Source: an uncultured Glaciecola sp. (GTDB lineage Bacteria; Pseudomonadota; Gammaproteobacteria; Enterobacterales; Alteromonadaceae). From it: a DNA stretch of 64,000 nt. The notes under the pieces were generated by a model. The model saw nothing but the letters and a program-made list of their open reading frames with translations. It was not told the origin of the DNA and did not search any database. Shown here one piece after another: positions 44,374 through 53,480 of the stretch. A program made the position numbers and the translations under genes. The DNA lies in assembly GCA_947496235.1 (NCBI GenBank), contig CANMCE010000002.1, positions 62,001 through 126,000 of the forward strand, in the 5' to 3' direction. Positions within the stretch are counted from its first letter, which is position 1; each line of letters opens with the position of its first letter.

Positions 44374-46722
44374 ATGATATTTTTAGGTAAATTTCGGCAG
44401 CTAAGCCTTAGTACACAGATATTGATACTCACATTGAGCCTGGTCATCTTAACGGTCAGTGTGCTCTCTTTGAATTATTGGTATCAGTCGGTTAAGTACA
44501 ATAAGGCACAAATTTCACGTCATATGAATGCTGCTGAAAACGTCATTCTTCAATACATAGATGCCAAGCAAGATTTACTCACATCTGCAGCTAAGAGTCT
44601 TAATCAAAATTCAGAGTTTAAACGAAGCCTGCTTACTTCAAATAAAGCTAATCAGACATTAGTCATGGACAATCTTTACGCGCAAACTAATGCGGATGTG
44701 GTCGTATTGTTAAGTGCAAACGAAGAAATCCATGCGGCTGCTAATAAAAACAAGGTATCAGTAAAACAAATTACTAATGCTCTGGTAAGTATCAAATTGA
44801 AGTCGCCAGAGTTCCAATTTATCGAAATGAACAATAACGTACATTTGCTGCTATCAGTGCAGATTGATTTGTATGAGTCCACCAAAGGTTTTGTCGTAAT
44901 GGGCTATCAACTAGATTCATCTGCACTAAATGAACTAAACCAATTGACCGGATTGTCCCTTTCTTTGTACAAGGGGCAGAATGTTATGGGATTTAGTGAG
45001 CGGACAAATCCTGAATTAAACGAAAAACGTTATTCCATTATGGTTAATCAGATGGCCTATTGGCGGGAAAATCAATACGAATATAAGCGTATATTGTTGG
45101 ACCGGCCAGCCGACGTATCCATCGTTATTAGTAAATCTTTGAGGGAAAACAATAAAGAATTGACCCAATTATTTACTTCATTATTTGTATTAGGATTCGG
45201 TGTAATTTTACTTTCAGTTATCTTGTCCGGCTGGGTTTCTCGCCGCATAACAACACCTCTCTCTCAACTGATTGAAGTCACTAAGCGCATCGCCAAAGGT
45301 GAATTTTCAGTGTCTGAATTACAAGCATCATCTTCACCAGAAATAAGAGATCTCAATAGCGCATTTATTGCGATGGAAAACGCTATTGAAACTCGAGAAT
45401 CTGAAATTACTTATCAAGCTGAGCATGACAAACTGACCAATTTATTGAATCGTCAGCATCTATTAGCTCGCATTGAGCAGGAAATCTCAACGGGCAACAG
45501 GTTTATCTTAGTTGGGATTAACGTACGACAGTTTTCCCAAGTAAATGACACCATGGGCCCGCAAATAGGCGACAAAATTTTGCAATTAGTCGCATTGCGG
45601 TTATCTCATTATTTGGGCACAAACGAAGAACAAAATGCAGCTTTTGCAGCTCGTCTAAGCGGTGACGACTTTTTGGTTTGCATTCAATACCGAGTAGTAA
45701 CCAAAATAAACCATATTGTAGACGATCTTTACAATAACCTTTGTCGCGCCTATACCATGGGTGAGTTAACTCTGAATTTAAATTTTCGAATCGCTATTGT
45801 ATCGAGTTTTAATCAGAAAAATTCGGCCGATGTTTTAGTTAGACGCGTTGCTATTGCAATGAATGCTGCAAGAAATGAGCAACTTAGAATTCGATTCTAT
45901 AGGGATGGTGAAGATGAAGCCTATTTATCCAAGTTGCAAATCATCGAGAATTTGCGCGTTGCGTTAGAAGCTGACAATGGAGAGTTATATCTTACCTATC
46001 AACCCAAACTAGATTTAAAAACCCAAAGTGTTGATAAAGCCGAAGCTTTAATCCGCTGGATTGACAAAGATGGTGAGTTTGTGAATCCCGAAGTCTTTAT
46101 TGGCTTGGCTGAGCAATCCGGATTAATAGTCACCTTAACCCGCTGGGTAATAAGAGCTGTCGTTAAGCAATTAGCACAATGGCACAAAATGGGCCATAGT
46201 TTTAAAGTGGCTATTAATATGTCGGCACAAGATATCCAACATCCGCAATTTGTAAATTATCTGCTCGATCAAGTGACCATTCATGATGTTTCGGCGGCGC
46301 AAATTATTATTGAATTGACCGAGCGTGACCTAGTGGATAACGAAGAGTTAGTGGTTGAGCGACTTACCTATTTGAAATCCCTTGGCTTTGAAATTTCCGT
46401 AGATGATTATGGGATAGGACAATCATCACTTTCGAAACTCAAACACTTGCCTATTGATGAGCTTAAAATTGATAAGAGTTTTATTATGACCTTATCAGAA
46501 TCAGAAATTGATCAAAATATTGTAAGCTCCACCATAGCCTTGGGCCATAAGTTAGATTTACGAGTAGTTGCTGAAGGCGTTGAAGACAAAGAGAGTTTGC
46601 GCTTGTTGGAAAAATTTGGTTGCGATCAGGTACAAGGCTACTATCTATCACACCCAGTTAAACCTAAGGCTTTTATTGATTGGTACATCGCTTATAGTAC
46701 TGATGCAGTTGCCGTTTCTTAA
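44374..46722 (+). CDS. Membrane sensor c-di-GMP phosphodiesterase (degenerate GGDEF + EAL)
   Basis: A 782-aa inner-membrane protein. Helix 1 (ILILTLSLVILTVSVLSL), a periplasmic sensor of about 230 residues, and helix 2 (FTSLFVLGFGVILLSVILSGWV) are followed by HAMP (TPLSQLIEVTKRIAKGEF), GGDEF and EAL. The GGDEF active site reads SGDDF, so cyclase activity is unlikely. The EAL domain is intact: AEALIRW, IELTERD, DDYGIGQSS, LKIDKSFI, VVAEGVED and GCDQVQGYYLSHP. The likely role is c-di-GMP hydrolysis controlled by a periplasmic signal, affecting motility or biofilm. Transcribed alone. Confidence 0.92.
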   Translation: MIFLGKFRQLSLSTQILILTLSLVILTVSVLSLNYWYQSVKYNKAQISRHMNAAENVILQYIDAKQDLLTSAAKSLNQNSEFKRSLLTSNKANQTLVMDNLYAQTNADVVVLLSANEEIHAAANKNKVSVKQITNALVSIKLKSPEFQFIEMNNNVHLLLSVQIDLYESTKGFVVMGYQLDSSALNELNQLTGLSLSLYKGQNVMGFSERTNPELNEKRYSIMVNQMAYWRENQYEYKRILLDRPADVSIVISKSLRENNKELTQLFTSLFVLGFGVILLSVILSGWVSRRITTPLSQLIEVTKRIAKGEFSVSELQASSSPEIRDLNSAFIAMENAIETRESEITYQAEHDKLTNLLNRQHLLARIEQEISTGNRFILVGINVRQFSQVNDTMGPQIGDKILQLVALRLSHYLGTNEEQNAAFAARLSGDDFLVCIQYRVVTKINHIVDDLYNNLCRAYTMGELTLNLNFRIAIVSSFNQKNSADVLVRRVAIAMNAARNEQLRIRFYRDGEDEAYLSKLQIIENLRVALEADNGELYLTYQPKLDLKTQSVDKAEALIRWIDKDGEFVNPEVFIGLAEQSGLIVTLTRWVIRAVVKQLAQWHKMGHSFKVAINMSAQDIQHPQFVNYLLDQVTIHDVSAAQIIIELTERDLVDNEELVVERLTYLKSLGFEISVDDYGIGQSSLSKLKHLPIDELKIDKSFIMTLSESEIDQNIVSSTIALGHKLDLRVVAEGVEDKESLRLLEKFGCDQVQGYYLSHPVKPKAFIDWYIAYSTDAVAVS

Positions 46723-46833
46723 ATTCAAACTGCCTAACCAAAAGGGGGGAATCGTCTATCGCAGTATGTGTTCCCAAAGTGTGTGTATTGGCTGCGTACT
46801 TCAGACGATTGCTAGAACAAACCTTTTAAAGCT

Positions 46834-47169
46834 TTAATTTAGGCTCGCGACTATTTCTTCTTCACGGGCTTTGGTTCTTTTGGTTATCAAATCAAAATTT
46901 TCATCAGCATCATGGTATTTCGCAAACGATAAAGCATCCTGACCGTTACATACCAAACCTTTGGCCATTTCATCAAAAGTAATGCGATTTTTATGCAGTA
47001 CTTTGTTTAACTTTACTTTGGAATTGCTTTTTATTGCCTTGCAAACTTCTACCAACATTCTTTTGTCTGAATCTGTATATTGAATGCTGCTTCCTGCATT
47101 CGCGTTAACAGAAAATAGAAACGCTAAAGAAGCCGATACTGCTAATATTAATTTTGCTCTGCTTTTCAT
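46834..47169 (-). CDS. DUF3718 secreted protein
   Basis: A small exported protein, 111 aa from ATG 47169. AGGTGA sits just upstream of this ATG and a standard signal peptide follows (MKSRAKLILAVSASLAFLFS, cleaved near NANA). The Met 15 bases upstream would lack a good start signal. The mature part (DSDKRMLVEVCKAIKSNSKVKLNKVLHKNRITFDEMAKGLVCNGQDALSFAK) is DUF3718, with its two Cys probably forming a disulfide. The family is common in Alteromonadales and Vibrionales and has no known function. Confidence 0.85.
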   Translation of the reverse strand: MKSRAKLILAVSASLAFLFSVNANAGSSIQYTDSDKRMLVEVCKAIKSNSKVKLNKVLHKNRITFDEMAKGLVCNGQDALSFAKYHDADENFDLITKRTKAREEEIVASLN

Positions 47170-47350
47170 GTTATCACCTATCATATTTACTATTTTGGGA
47201 GAGATGTCGCTTTCAAGTTGACTGGCGACGATTTCACTATAGGCCGGTAAATGAAAAAAAGGGTGATGAAAAAATGATTGTTTTCTAATTTACTTATGAT
47301 GAAAAAATCATTAACAAAATCATTTAGATATCGTGAATCTTATGGCGATC

Positions 47351-47384
47351 AAAAAAAGTAATGGACTATAATATTATAGTCCAT
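47351..47384 (-). terminator. Terminator after the 5'-nucleotidase gene (24-bp perfect palindrome)
   Basis: 47361-47384 is a perfect 24-bp palindrome with core GGACTATAATATTATAGTCC. On the minus strand it lies eight bases after the nucleotidase stop and is followed by TACTTTTTTT (47360-47351), so it works as an intrinsic terminator. Confidence 0.75.
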
Positions 47385-47392
47385 AAGCTTTT

Positions 47393-48940
47393 CTATTCAG
47401 CTAAATCCACTTGTCTTCCCAAAGATGGCAAAGTGACCTGCTTTAATTGATGTAAACCGTCAAATAAAGCGTCAGCCATCATGGTGTCAGAGGCTAGAGG
47501 TTTACCTTTAGTAAATACGCTATAACCATCACCACCTTTGGCGACAAAAGCCGTGGTCGCTACTGAATAGTTTTGTTCAATGACTAGAGGAGTACCATTG
47601 ATTGAAATACTCTTCACCCGCTGCATTTCAGGTAAAGATGAGTCATAAACAATCTCAACGCCTGAAAATTGCCCAATTCCATAAGGCAAGGTACAGCTGT
47701 ATTCTATAAGTTCTCTAACTTGTTTACCGCTAAGTTCGACCACGGAAAGCTTATCAACGAATGGATATACATTGATCAAGTGTTCGCGGGTGATTTCTCC
47801 AGCATTGAGATCGGCTCTAATGCCGCCAGAATTCATCATGGCGATATCGCTATCTGCACTTTTTCGCATCATATCGGTAAGCAAATTGCCGATACTGGAT
47901 TCTTTGTTGTATCTACGCATGGCGGCTTTGTCTAGGATTCCCACATGTTCGGTCACTTCAGGATATTTTGCTCGTTGTGCTTGAATTAACCCCAAGGCTT
48001 TTTGGTTTGCCTTGAGCTTGCCGGCGTCTACGGGAATGAGTCTGCCTTCAATAAACTCAACATTATGACCTTGGGTATCCACTTTGAACTTGGTATAGCC
48101 TAAGTGCATGGCTTGTCCAAAGGTAATACCGATAACAGTGCCTGTATCTGGGTGCACTTCTGGCTCGGGTAATCCATTATCAGAGTGTCCACCAAAGATA
48201 ACATCTACCCCTTTAAGCTTGCCCGCCATAGCATAGTCTTCATGAAAGCCGCGTTGTACAGAAGGGTCAGATTCTTTGTTGGTTTGCATGGGGGCAGTTT
48301 TATTTTGATGGGTTAATACCACCACCATATTAACTTCGGGACGAATAAGGTCGACCCAGTATTGCGCCGTTTCAATAGGATCCTTTATGGTCAGTTCTTC
48401 CCTTTGAAATACGGCTGTAGTGTTGTAAAACGCATCTATACCCATGACCCCGACAACACCAATGCGTACGCCATCTCTTTCTAAAATGGTATAAGGTTGA
48501 GCGATCATAGTGCCAGAATCTTTATGTACAATGTTTGCGTTTAGTACTGGAAAGCCGGCTCTTGGCATAGTTTCGATCAATGATTGCCAACCATATTCAA
48601 ATTCATGATTACCCAAAGTAATAACGTCGTATTTCATTGCGGTATACAGATCAAAAGGCAATTTGCCTTTCGACTTTTTAGATAGCGCTCCTGTATAGAT
48701 ATCACCCGCATCAAATAAAAAGCTGGTGGTTTCTTTAGCCCTAACTTGCTCAATCAATGTTGCCAAATAAGGCGTTCCGCCAATAAGCTCAATGTCATCA
48801 CGCCATGCCGCTTCCAAAGGCTCATAAACACTTTCGATATCGTTGGTGTGTAGCAGGGTGATTTCTTTAATCTCCGCGTTAAGATTAAATGCTACTATAC
48901 CGATGACTAGTACCGAGATGGTATGGGATTTTTTTAACAT
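47393..48940 (-). CDS. Periplasmic 5'-nucleotidase / metallophosphatase (UshA-like)
   Basis: A 515-aa exported enzyme. After a signal peptide (ISVLVIGIVAFNLNA) come metal-site motifs of the metallophosphatase domain: LLHTNDIESVYEP, FDAGDIYTG, GNHEFEYG, VVLTHQNK and GGHSDNG. The C-terminal 5_nucleotid_C domain (about 325-490) has GNLLTDMMRKSADSDIAMMNSGGIRADL and FVAKGGDGYSVF. It hydrolyses extracellular nucleotides or related phosphoesters to release nucleoside and phosphate. His after Asn in HTND is conserved. Single gene with its own terminator. Confidence 0.92.
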   Translation of the reverse strand: MLKKSHTISVLVIGIVAFNLNAEIKEITLLHTNDIESVYEPLEAAWRDDIELIGGTPYLATLIEQVRAKETTSFLFDAGDIYTGALSKKSKGKLPFDLYTAMKYDVITLGNHEFEYGWQSLIETMPRAGFPVLNANIVHKDSGTMIAQPYTILERDGVRIGVVGVMGIDAFYNTTAVFQREELTIKDPIETAQYWVDLIRPEVNMVVVLTHQNKTAPMQTNKESDPSVQRGFHEDYAMAGKLKGVDVIFGGHSDNGLPEPEVHPDTGTVIGITFGQAMHLGYTKFKVDTQGHNVEFIEGRLIPVDAGKLKANQKALGLIQAQRAKYPEVTEHVGILDKAAMRRYNKESSIGNLLTDMMRKSADSDIAMMNSGGIRADLNAGEITREHLINVYPFVDKLSVVELSGKQVRELIEYSCTLPYGIGQFSGVEIVYDSSLPEMQRVKSISINGTPLVIEQNYSVATTAFVAKGGDGYSVFTKGKPLASDTMMADALFDGLHQLKQVTLPSLGRQVDLAE

Positions 48941-49097
48941 GATGCGCCTTAGCTATTTTTTCGATGATTAACATGATCATCAAGATAAACACGCTCTAAT
49001 GTATTCATTCCGCACAATAAATTCAATGTCTGCAAGACATTCACAAAAGTATTGGTCTTGTGCTAACATTTGTGCGCACATTTTAAAGGGGACTATT

Positions 49098-49382
49098 ATG
49101 GATACTCGCATACAATTTAGAGTTGATGAAGAAACCAAACGTTTGGCTCAGCAAATGGCTGAAAGCCAAGGTCGTACCCTAAGTGATGCCTGTAGACAGC
49201 TGACGGAAGAACTTGCAGAGCAGCAACGCAGAGCTTTGACACATGAAAGTTGGCTTTCTGAACAAATCAATGCTGCATTTCAAGGGTTAGAGAGCGGTAC
49301 GAGCGAATTTGTAAAGCATAAAGAAGCGAGTTTAGACATGGAAGCCAGAAAAGAAAAAATTAGAAATAGAGCGAATAAATGA
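49098..49382 (+). CDS. RelB/DinJ-type antitoxin
   Basis: A 94-aa ribbon-helix-helix antitoxin. The N-terminal strand MDTRIQFRVDEETKRLAQQMAESQGRTLSDACRQLTEELAEQ matches RelB/DinJ; a charged C-terminal tail would cover the toxin. ATG 49098 has AAAGGGGA at good spacing. An earlier in-frame Met at 48999 only adds a non-homologous tail. Its end overlaps the toxin start by four bases (ATGA). It likely represses its own promoter. Confidence 0.88.
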   Translation: MDTRIQFRVDEETKRLAQQMAESQGRTLSDACRQLTEELAEQQRRALTHESWLSEQINAAFQGLESGTSEFVKHKEASLDMEARKEKIRNRANK

Positions 49383-49651
49383 TCCTATGGGAAAAACGAT
49401 CATTGGACGATCGTGCGGCTATTTTTGAATTTCTGTATGAGTTTAATCCAACAGTTGCTGAAAAGACCGATTTAATAATTGAATCAAAAGTGGAAAATTT
49501 ATTACAGCAACCTTTGATGGGCGTTGAGAGACAAGGTATACCTGGGAGATTATTGATAATTCCTGAGGTCTCTATGATTGTCTCATACTGTATAATTGAT
49601 GATGTTATTCACATTTTGCGGGTGTTACATCAAAAACAGCGCTTTCCTTAA
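49379..49651 (+). CDS. RelE/ParE-type toxin
   Basis: A 90-aa RelE/ParE superfamily toxin: ILWEKRSLDDRAAIFEFLYEFNPTVAEKTDLIIESKVENLLQQPLMGVERQGIPGRLLIIPEVSMIVSYCIIDDVIHILRVLHQKQRFP. The basic R(Q)GIPGR and terminal VLHQKQRFP are family marks. Target (ribosome-bound mRNA or gyrase) cannot be told from sequence. Coupled to the antitoxin by a four-base overlap. Confidence 0.88.
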   Translation: MILWEKRSLDDRAAIFEFLYEFNPTVAEKTDLIIESKVENLLQQPLMGVERQGIPGRLLIIPEVSMIVSYCIIDDVIHILRVLHQKQRFP

Positions 49652-49676
49652 GAAAACGGATGTATCAGCCATATCT

Positions 49677-49922
49677 TTAGTAAGTAAGCAAAAGTAAAAT
49701 CACAATGATAACTGTGATTGCTAAAAATATTCTCCCGAGTTTAGCTCTTGCATCATGCTGGGATTTGATTTGTTGCTTGACCTGTTGAAGTTCGCCATCA
49801 GAAAGACCGTAACAATAGGGACATTCTGCATCTTCTTGAGGGAACCTCAAACTACAGCGTTCACAACCTTTAGTTGGCTTGGGTTTTAGAGATAAACGAG
49901 CAAGGGCAGGTCCGATTCTCAT
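49677..49922 (-). CDS. Small zinc-ribbon membrane protein, unknown
   Basis: An 81-aa protein with a four-Cys zinc-ribbon (GCERCSLRFPQEDAECPYCYG, about 19-39), a charged helix (about 41-62) and one C-terminal transmembrane helix (IFLAITVIIVILLLLTY). The ribbon should face the cytoplasm as a tail-anchored protein. Not assigned to a family. Convergent with the toxin-antitoxin pair. Confidence 0.7.
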   Translation of the reverse strand: MRIGPALARLSLKPKPTKGCERCSLRFPQEDAECPYCYGLSDGELQQVKQQIKSQHDARAKLGRIFLAITVIIVILLLLTY

Positions 49923-49961
49923 TTATAATTATCCAAAGCTATACTGATTTGATAAATAAAT

Positions 49962-50165
49962 TTAGTTGTTGCCATCATTATTTCCTCCACCTACAAGATC
50001 TGAAATACTATTTACGGCAGAGCTGAATCTTTTTAAGGTACAAAGAAAACAAATTAAACAAAAGACCATTATCCACAAAGGAAAAAACCATTCGCCGGTC
50101 TTAAATCCACCGTATAATGCAATCGCTAAGGGTAACAAAAGAAAATATCTAAATCCTTTTTTCAT
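49962..50165 (-). CDS. Small membrane protein, unknown
   Basis: A 67-aa protein with two hydrophobic segments (YFLLLPLAIALYGGF and WFFPLWIMVFCLICFLCTL) and a polar C-terminus. It lies 39 bases upstream of the zinc-ribbon gene on the same strand and may form an operon with it. No family recognised. Confidence 0.55.
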   Translation of the reverse strand: MKKGFRYFLLLPLAIALYGGFKTGEWFFPLWIMVFCLICFLCTLKRFSSAVNSISDLVGGGNNDGNN

Positions 50166-50212
50166 TTTTTAAGTGTCCAATTTATTGCTTTAAAATTCAA
50201 TTCTTTTTATAT

Positions 50213-51499
50213 TTAAGCGGCGCTAATCGGTGCTGAACAAGGCTCACTGGTAAAGCTACGAAAAGAACTTTTAATTATGCTTTTCATCTTAGTTTTATCC
50301 GAGGTCGGGCTTCCATCTGAGATAGTTTCAAAAAAAACATTTTCATGCATAAACCTTGGATCTAGCTGTTTGTTTCGCATTTGAGTTAATAGCAAATTAG
50401 CAGTGCTGTATTCTGGTGCTATTTTTAACACTTGCTCAAGTATTTTAACGCTTGCGTTATAGCCTGATAGCGTATCTTTTTGCATTTCGACAAGGCTTTT
50501 TCGAATTAAAGATACCACTTCTGAATCAGGTTGATAGGTAAGGGCATCGGGATCAAAAGCACCTGTTAACACACCCACTACAGAGGTCGTTAATTCATCT
50601 TGAATGGGAAAGATATTATTTGCATCGCCATCAAAATGACCCGACCAAATCTCTTTTTCAGTCGCCGCTTCGATAATTCTCGCCATGACTCGTATTTGAT
50701 TATCATGAATCTGAATACTGCCCTCTAAAATATGCTCAACTTGTAAAGTGTCACCAATTTGTTTGGCTGTCAGCGCTTTTTTAGCGATAGCATTGGTTGA
50801 CGTTTTGCCAGCAACTTCGACACTTTGAATTCTGGAGAGCAAATGAATCACAGTATCAGTCATCTCCAATGCCATTGAGGCTGAATCCTGCTCATTACTA
50901 AAATAGGTAAAAGGCATCACGGCAATACTGGGCGCTTTAGACGCTTGCGGTGGTCCGTCTTTTTTGAACAAATTAATGCTTAATAAAGCACTAGATAACA
51001 AAAGACTAAAGATAAGAAAAACTGGAAACCAAGGTCTTACTGATGCACCCCTTTGCGCGGTGGATAAAATAATAGCCGCAAATACGGATTTATTTTTAGC
51101 AGATTTGTCTGGGTTATTCTCATTGTTAACCGAAATAGTTTCTTCAAGTTCACTGTTTGAAACTTTATGCTCTTGATGTAAGTGGCATATTTTTACATTT
51201 GAGAAGTGCGCGATATAGCCTTTGCGAGGAAGGGTTTCAATGTAAAGGTTTTTGGCTTGATGACTAAGGGTATGCCGGATAATTGAAATACAGCGATTAA
51301 CTGGTTCATTGGAAACAATGCGATTGTCCCATACATTTTCAATAAGTTCATCGCGGGTGAGCAACCTGTCTGGGTTTTCAATCATGTAGATTAATAGACG
51401 CGCAACCGTAGGTTCAAGTCGTTTTACGGTTTCACCATTAGACACCTCTCCGGTGTCGGAGTTAAAGGTCCAATTGTCAAACTTATAAAGTTGACCCAT
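50213..51499 (-). CDS. CadC/ToxR-like membrane transcriptional regulator
   Basis: A 428-aa one-component regulator. The N-terminal OmpR/PhoB-type winged helix (KFDNWTFNSDTGEVSN, LEPTVARLLIYMIENPDRLLTRDELIENVWDNRIVSNEPVNRCISIIRHTL, TLPRKGYIAHF; about 5-100) is cytoplasmic. One transmembrane helix follows (VFLIFSLLLSSALLSINLF, about 155-175). The periplasmic part is a TolB-like domain (IAVMPFTYFSNEQDS, HILEGSIQIHDNQIRVMARII). ATG 51499 is preferred; TTG 51511 is in frame but unnecessary. Targets unknown. Confidence 0.85.
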   Translation of the reverse strand: MGQLYKFDNWTFNSDTGEVSNGETVKRLEPTVARLLIYMIENPDRLLTRDELIENVWDNRIVSNEPVNRCISIIRHTLSHQAKNLYIETLPRKGYIAHFSNVKICHLHQEHKVSNSELEETISVNNENNPDKSAKNKSVFAAIILSTAQRGASVRPWFPVFLIFSLLLSSALLSINLFKKDGPPQASKAPSIAVMPFTYFSNEQDSASMALEMTDTVIHLLSRIQSVEVAGKTSTNAIAKKALTAKQIGDTLQVEHILEGSIQIHDNQIRVMARIIEAATEKEIWSGHFDGDANNIFPIQDELTTSVVGVLTGAFDPDALTYQPDSEVVSLIRKSLVEMQKDTLSGYNASVKILEQVLKIAPEYSTANLLLTQMRNKQLDPRFMHENVFFETISDGSPTSDKTKMKSIIKSSFRSFTSEPCSAPISAA

Positions 51500-51810
51500 A
51501 AGATTTCTCAATTTAGCACTTAGATTGAAAAGCCATTAACTAGAAATGGCGTTTTGTCATAGTTAGCAGTATATGCCTTAAGATGTGTCTCTATATTATC
51601 ACTATGTAACATTTTGTTAACGGGTGCCGGTGAGACTGATTTACAAGATAATTCTTTAGTCGAATAAAAAATTCATCAACTACTTCACAAGGCCTATAAA
51701 TCAGAGATTAGCAATTTATTTATACAAAAATTAAGCAAAAAAAAGCTGATAAATTAACAAAAAGGGTTATGCTAAATGTATCCGAATAAGAAAAATTGCG
51801 AGGAGTAATC
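51500..51810. other. Divergent intergenic region before the CBS gene
   Basis: About 310 AT-rich bases between the CadC-like regulator and the CBS protein. I see no ORF or structured element. Confidence 0.4.
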
Positions 51811-52224
51811 ATGGAATCACTCAAAATTAGCGATTACATGAACAAGAGACCCGCCAAATTCACCCTAGAAATGTCTGTAGCAGAAGCGGTAGAGAAGTTA
51901 TTAGATACTCACCAAACTGGCGGTCCTGTAGTAACCGAACAAGGTCAACTGGTTGGTTTTTTATCAGAACAGGATTGCCTTACTCGTATGTTAGAATCGA
52001 GTTACTATCGCCAGCAAGTCGCGAGAGTGAAAGACATCATGAAAACCGAAGTGCTGTCAGTGAATAGTTATGATTCAGTATTGGAACTGGCCCAACGAAT
52101 GTTAGGGGAAAAACCCAAGGTGTATCCAGTGATTGACGAAGAGGGCTTTTTACAAGGCACGATAAATCGAACGGATGTATTACGAGCAATCGATATTCAG
52201 TTGAGAGACGGCTATCCAAAATAA
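51811..52224 (+). CDS. CBS-pair domain protein
   Basis: A 137-aa cytoplasmic protein of two tandem CBS domains (about 10-60 and 75-130): RPAKFTLEMSVAEAVEKLLDTHQTGGPVVTEQGQLVGFLSEQDCLTRML, then VKDIMKTEVLSVNSYDSVLELAQRMLGEKPKVYPVIDEEGFLQGTINRTDVLRAI. Such pairs bind adenine nucleotides and regulate partners. ATG 51811 follows GAGGAG; an upstream TTG is not needed. Partner unknown. Confidence 0.9.
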   Translation: MESLKISDYMNKRPAKFTLEMSVAEAVEKLLDTHQTGGPVVTEQGQLVGFLSEQDCLTRMLESSYYRQQVARVKDIMKTEVLSVNSYDSVLELAQRMLGEKPKVYPVIDEEGFLQGTINRTDVLRAIDIQLRDGYPK

Positions 52225-52247
52225 ATTAGTTGTTTGGCTTACCCTAA

Positions 52248-53462
52248 GTGTTTGACGATATAACGCGATTACAACAAATCGCAAGTAAAGATGAGCGCAT
52301 TATTTTAGGTTTAATGAGTGGTACCTCGTTAGATGGGCTTGATCTTGCCCTGTGTAAAGTATCGGGCTGTGGCCAGCATACTCGCCTCGAATTATTGCAA
52401 TTTGCTACCTTAAATTATGATGCAGAATACAGGGATAAAGTACTCAAAGTGTTTGCGCAGTCCCAAGGTGACTTGCAGCATTTATGTCTGCTAAATCCAT
52501 GGATTGGGCTGTACCATGCTAAATTGATCAATCAGTTTTTAGCCCAGAACCAATTAACGGCTGGAGAGGTCGATCTTATTGCTAGTCATGGTCAAACGAT
52601 TTTTCATGCTCCTGCACTACAGCATAAACTTGTAGATTTCCCCAACGCAACTTTGCAACTGGGTGATGGCGACCATATTGCAGTATCTACAGGAATTATT
52701 ACGCTAAGCGATTTTCGGCAAAAACACATTGCCGCTGGAGGTCAAGGTGCGCCTTTAGTGACTTATGGCGATTATTTGCAATTTGTTAGTCAGCAAGAAG
52801 ATCGCATATTGTTGAATATTGGCGGCATTGCCAACTTCACTTGGCTCCCTAAAAACGCAACCTTTGAACAGGTTATTAGTTCAGATGTTGGACCAGGAAA
52901 TACAATTTTAGATGCTGTTGTGAGAGCGCATTTCCCAAATTTGCATTACGATAAAGATGCTCAACTTGCCAGCGCGGGTAAAGTGAGTCCAGATTTGTTA
53001 AATGTGTTAAAACAGCATGATTTTTTTCACCAAGGCATCCCAAAAACCACAGGCCCAGAAGTCTTTAATCTGAGTTTTGTAAAACAAGCGCAGCTAGCGT
53101 CTGGCAATGAAAATATGAGTGTCGAAGATCTTTTGGCAACCTTAGTTGCGTTTACAGCAGAGACTATTATTGAATCAATGGAATCCTACATAAACAACGC
53201 AACAAAATTGTCTGTTTATGTCAGTGGCGGCGGTATTCACAATCCTTTGTTAATGCAGGTGCTGGAAACTAAATTACAGAATTTATCCAAAAATGCGGTA
53301 ATATCCTCTACTCAAGCTCTTGGTATTGATCCTGATGCTAAGGAAGCTATTTTGTTTGCGCTTCTTGCCAATGAATGTGTTGCCGGAAGAACGCAAACAT
53401 TTGCCAATAGCGATGAGCAAAGACCCAACATCAGTATGGGGAAAATCAGTTTTCCCAATTAA
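52248..53462 (+). CDS. anmK: Anhydro-N-acetylmuramic acid kinase
   Basis: Cytoplasmic kinase that opens and phosphorylates anhydroMurNAc to MurNAc-6-phosphate in peptidoglycan recycling, 404 aa. Marks are ILGLMSGTSLDGLDLALCKV, LIASHGQTIFH, LGDGDHIAVSTGI, TLSDFRQKHIAAGGQGAPLV, LLNIGGIANFTWLP and VGPGNTILDAVVR. GTG 52248 gives a short extra N-terminus before the conserved core; no ATG is available before the core, so the exact start is uncertain. It precedes nagZ by 18 bases, a functional pairing. Confidence 0.95.
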   Translation: MFDDITRLQQIASKDERIILGLMSGTSLDGLDLALCKVSGCGQHTRLELLQFATLNYDAEYRDKVLKVFAQSQGDLQHLCLLNPWIGLYHAKLINQFLAQNQLTAGEVDLIASHGQTIFHAPALQHKLVDFPNATLQLGDGDHIAVSTGIITLSDFRQKHIAAGGQGAPLVTYGDYLQFVSQQEDRILLNIGGIANFTWLPKNATFEQVISSDVGPGNTILDAVVRAHFPNLHYDKDAQLASAGKVSPDLLNVLKQHDFFHQGIPKTTGPEVFNLSFVKQAQLASGNENMSVEDLLATLVAFTAETIIESMESYINNATKLSVYVSGGGIHNPLLMQVLETKLQNLSKNAVISSTQALGIDPDAKEAILFALLANECVAGRTQTFANSDEQRPNISMGKISFPN

Positions 53463-53480
53463 AATTTTATAGGTAGTTAA

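Noticed and set aside
46750-46810. Terminator formed by AATCGTCT / AGACGATT between convergent genes
   Set aside because: The arms are perfect, but the loop of about 45 bases is too long and no T-tract follows.
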